Shown: in pieces, positions 63,954 through 64,000 of the stretch
Layout of the letters: each line of letters starts with the position of its first letter
Position numbering within the stretch: position 1 is the first letter of the stretch
Source: Amorphochlora amoebiformis
Taxonomy: Eukaryota; Cercozoa; Chlorarachniophyceae
Reading direction: 5' to 3'
DNA length: 64,000 nt
Assembly (NCBI GenBank): GCA_054601695.1
Contig: BAAHQB010000082.1
Location: 372,001 to 436,000, forward strand
The notes under the pieces: generated by a model
What the model saw: only the letters and a program-made list of their open reading frames with translations
What the model was told of the DNA's origin: nothing
The model's database searches: none
Program-made: the position numbers and the translations under genes

Positions 63954-64000
<47 letters not shown>

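Overview
This is nuclear DNA from a eukaryote. It has spliced genes with GT-AG introns, interstitial TTAGGG/CCCTAA telomere-like arrays, and very long (TA)n microsatellites that fill most of the non-coding space. A kinesin-2 accessory subunit (KAP3) points to an organism with cilia or flagella. Most internal exons are only 20-150 nt and many introns are 49-65 nt, which argues against a vertebrate; I cannot name the lineage. Almost every long open frame that reads as alternating Tyr/Ile is translated (TA)n, not a gene. The real genes were found by locating exon islands between the arrays, pairing splice sites and requiring reading phase to hold across every junction.

Layout, left to right: (1) KAP3, minus strand, 32 exons from 15823 down to 738, with its 3' end beyond the left edge. 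(2) Head-to-head with it, an intronless acid ceramidase/NAAA-like hydrolase, plus strand, 16038-17228. (3) A tail-to-tail gap, then an unrecognised 25-exon gene on the minus strand, 42232 down to 19253, predicted at 545 residues. (4) Head-to-head with it, an SLC35A-type nucleotide-sugar transporter, plus strand, 14 exons, 42727-51193. (5) A tail-to-tail gap, then ATG14, minus strand, 6 exons, 55560 down to 52295. (6) Head-to-head with it, a small ubiquitin-like-domain protein, plus strand, 55743-56189. (7) A tail-to-tail gap, then the 3' end of MIOS (GATOR2), minus strand, 63953 down to 57794, with its 5' part beyond the right edge. Strand alternates strictly, giving three divergent pairs with gaps of 182-494 bp.

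The introns carry the unusual biology. They hold (TA)n arrays, degenerate telomere repeats that sometimes form whole introns and contribute splice signals, two copies of a tRNA-derived SINE, several minisatellites, pyrimidine tracts on the sense strand, and a recurring pattern of decayed extra copies of an exon lying next to the intact one. By function the window contains ciliary transport (KAP3), lipid amide hydrolysis, Golgi nucleotide-sugar transport, autophagy initiation (ATG14) and amino-acid signalling to TORC1 (MIOS). No operon-like cooperation is implied.
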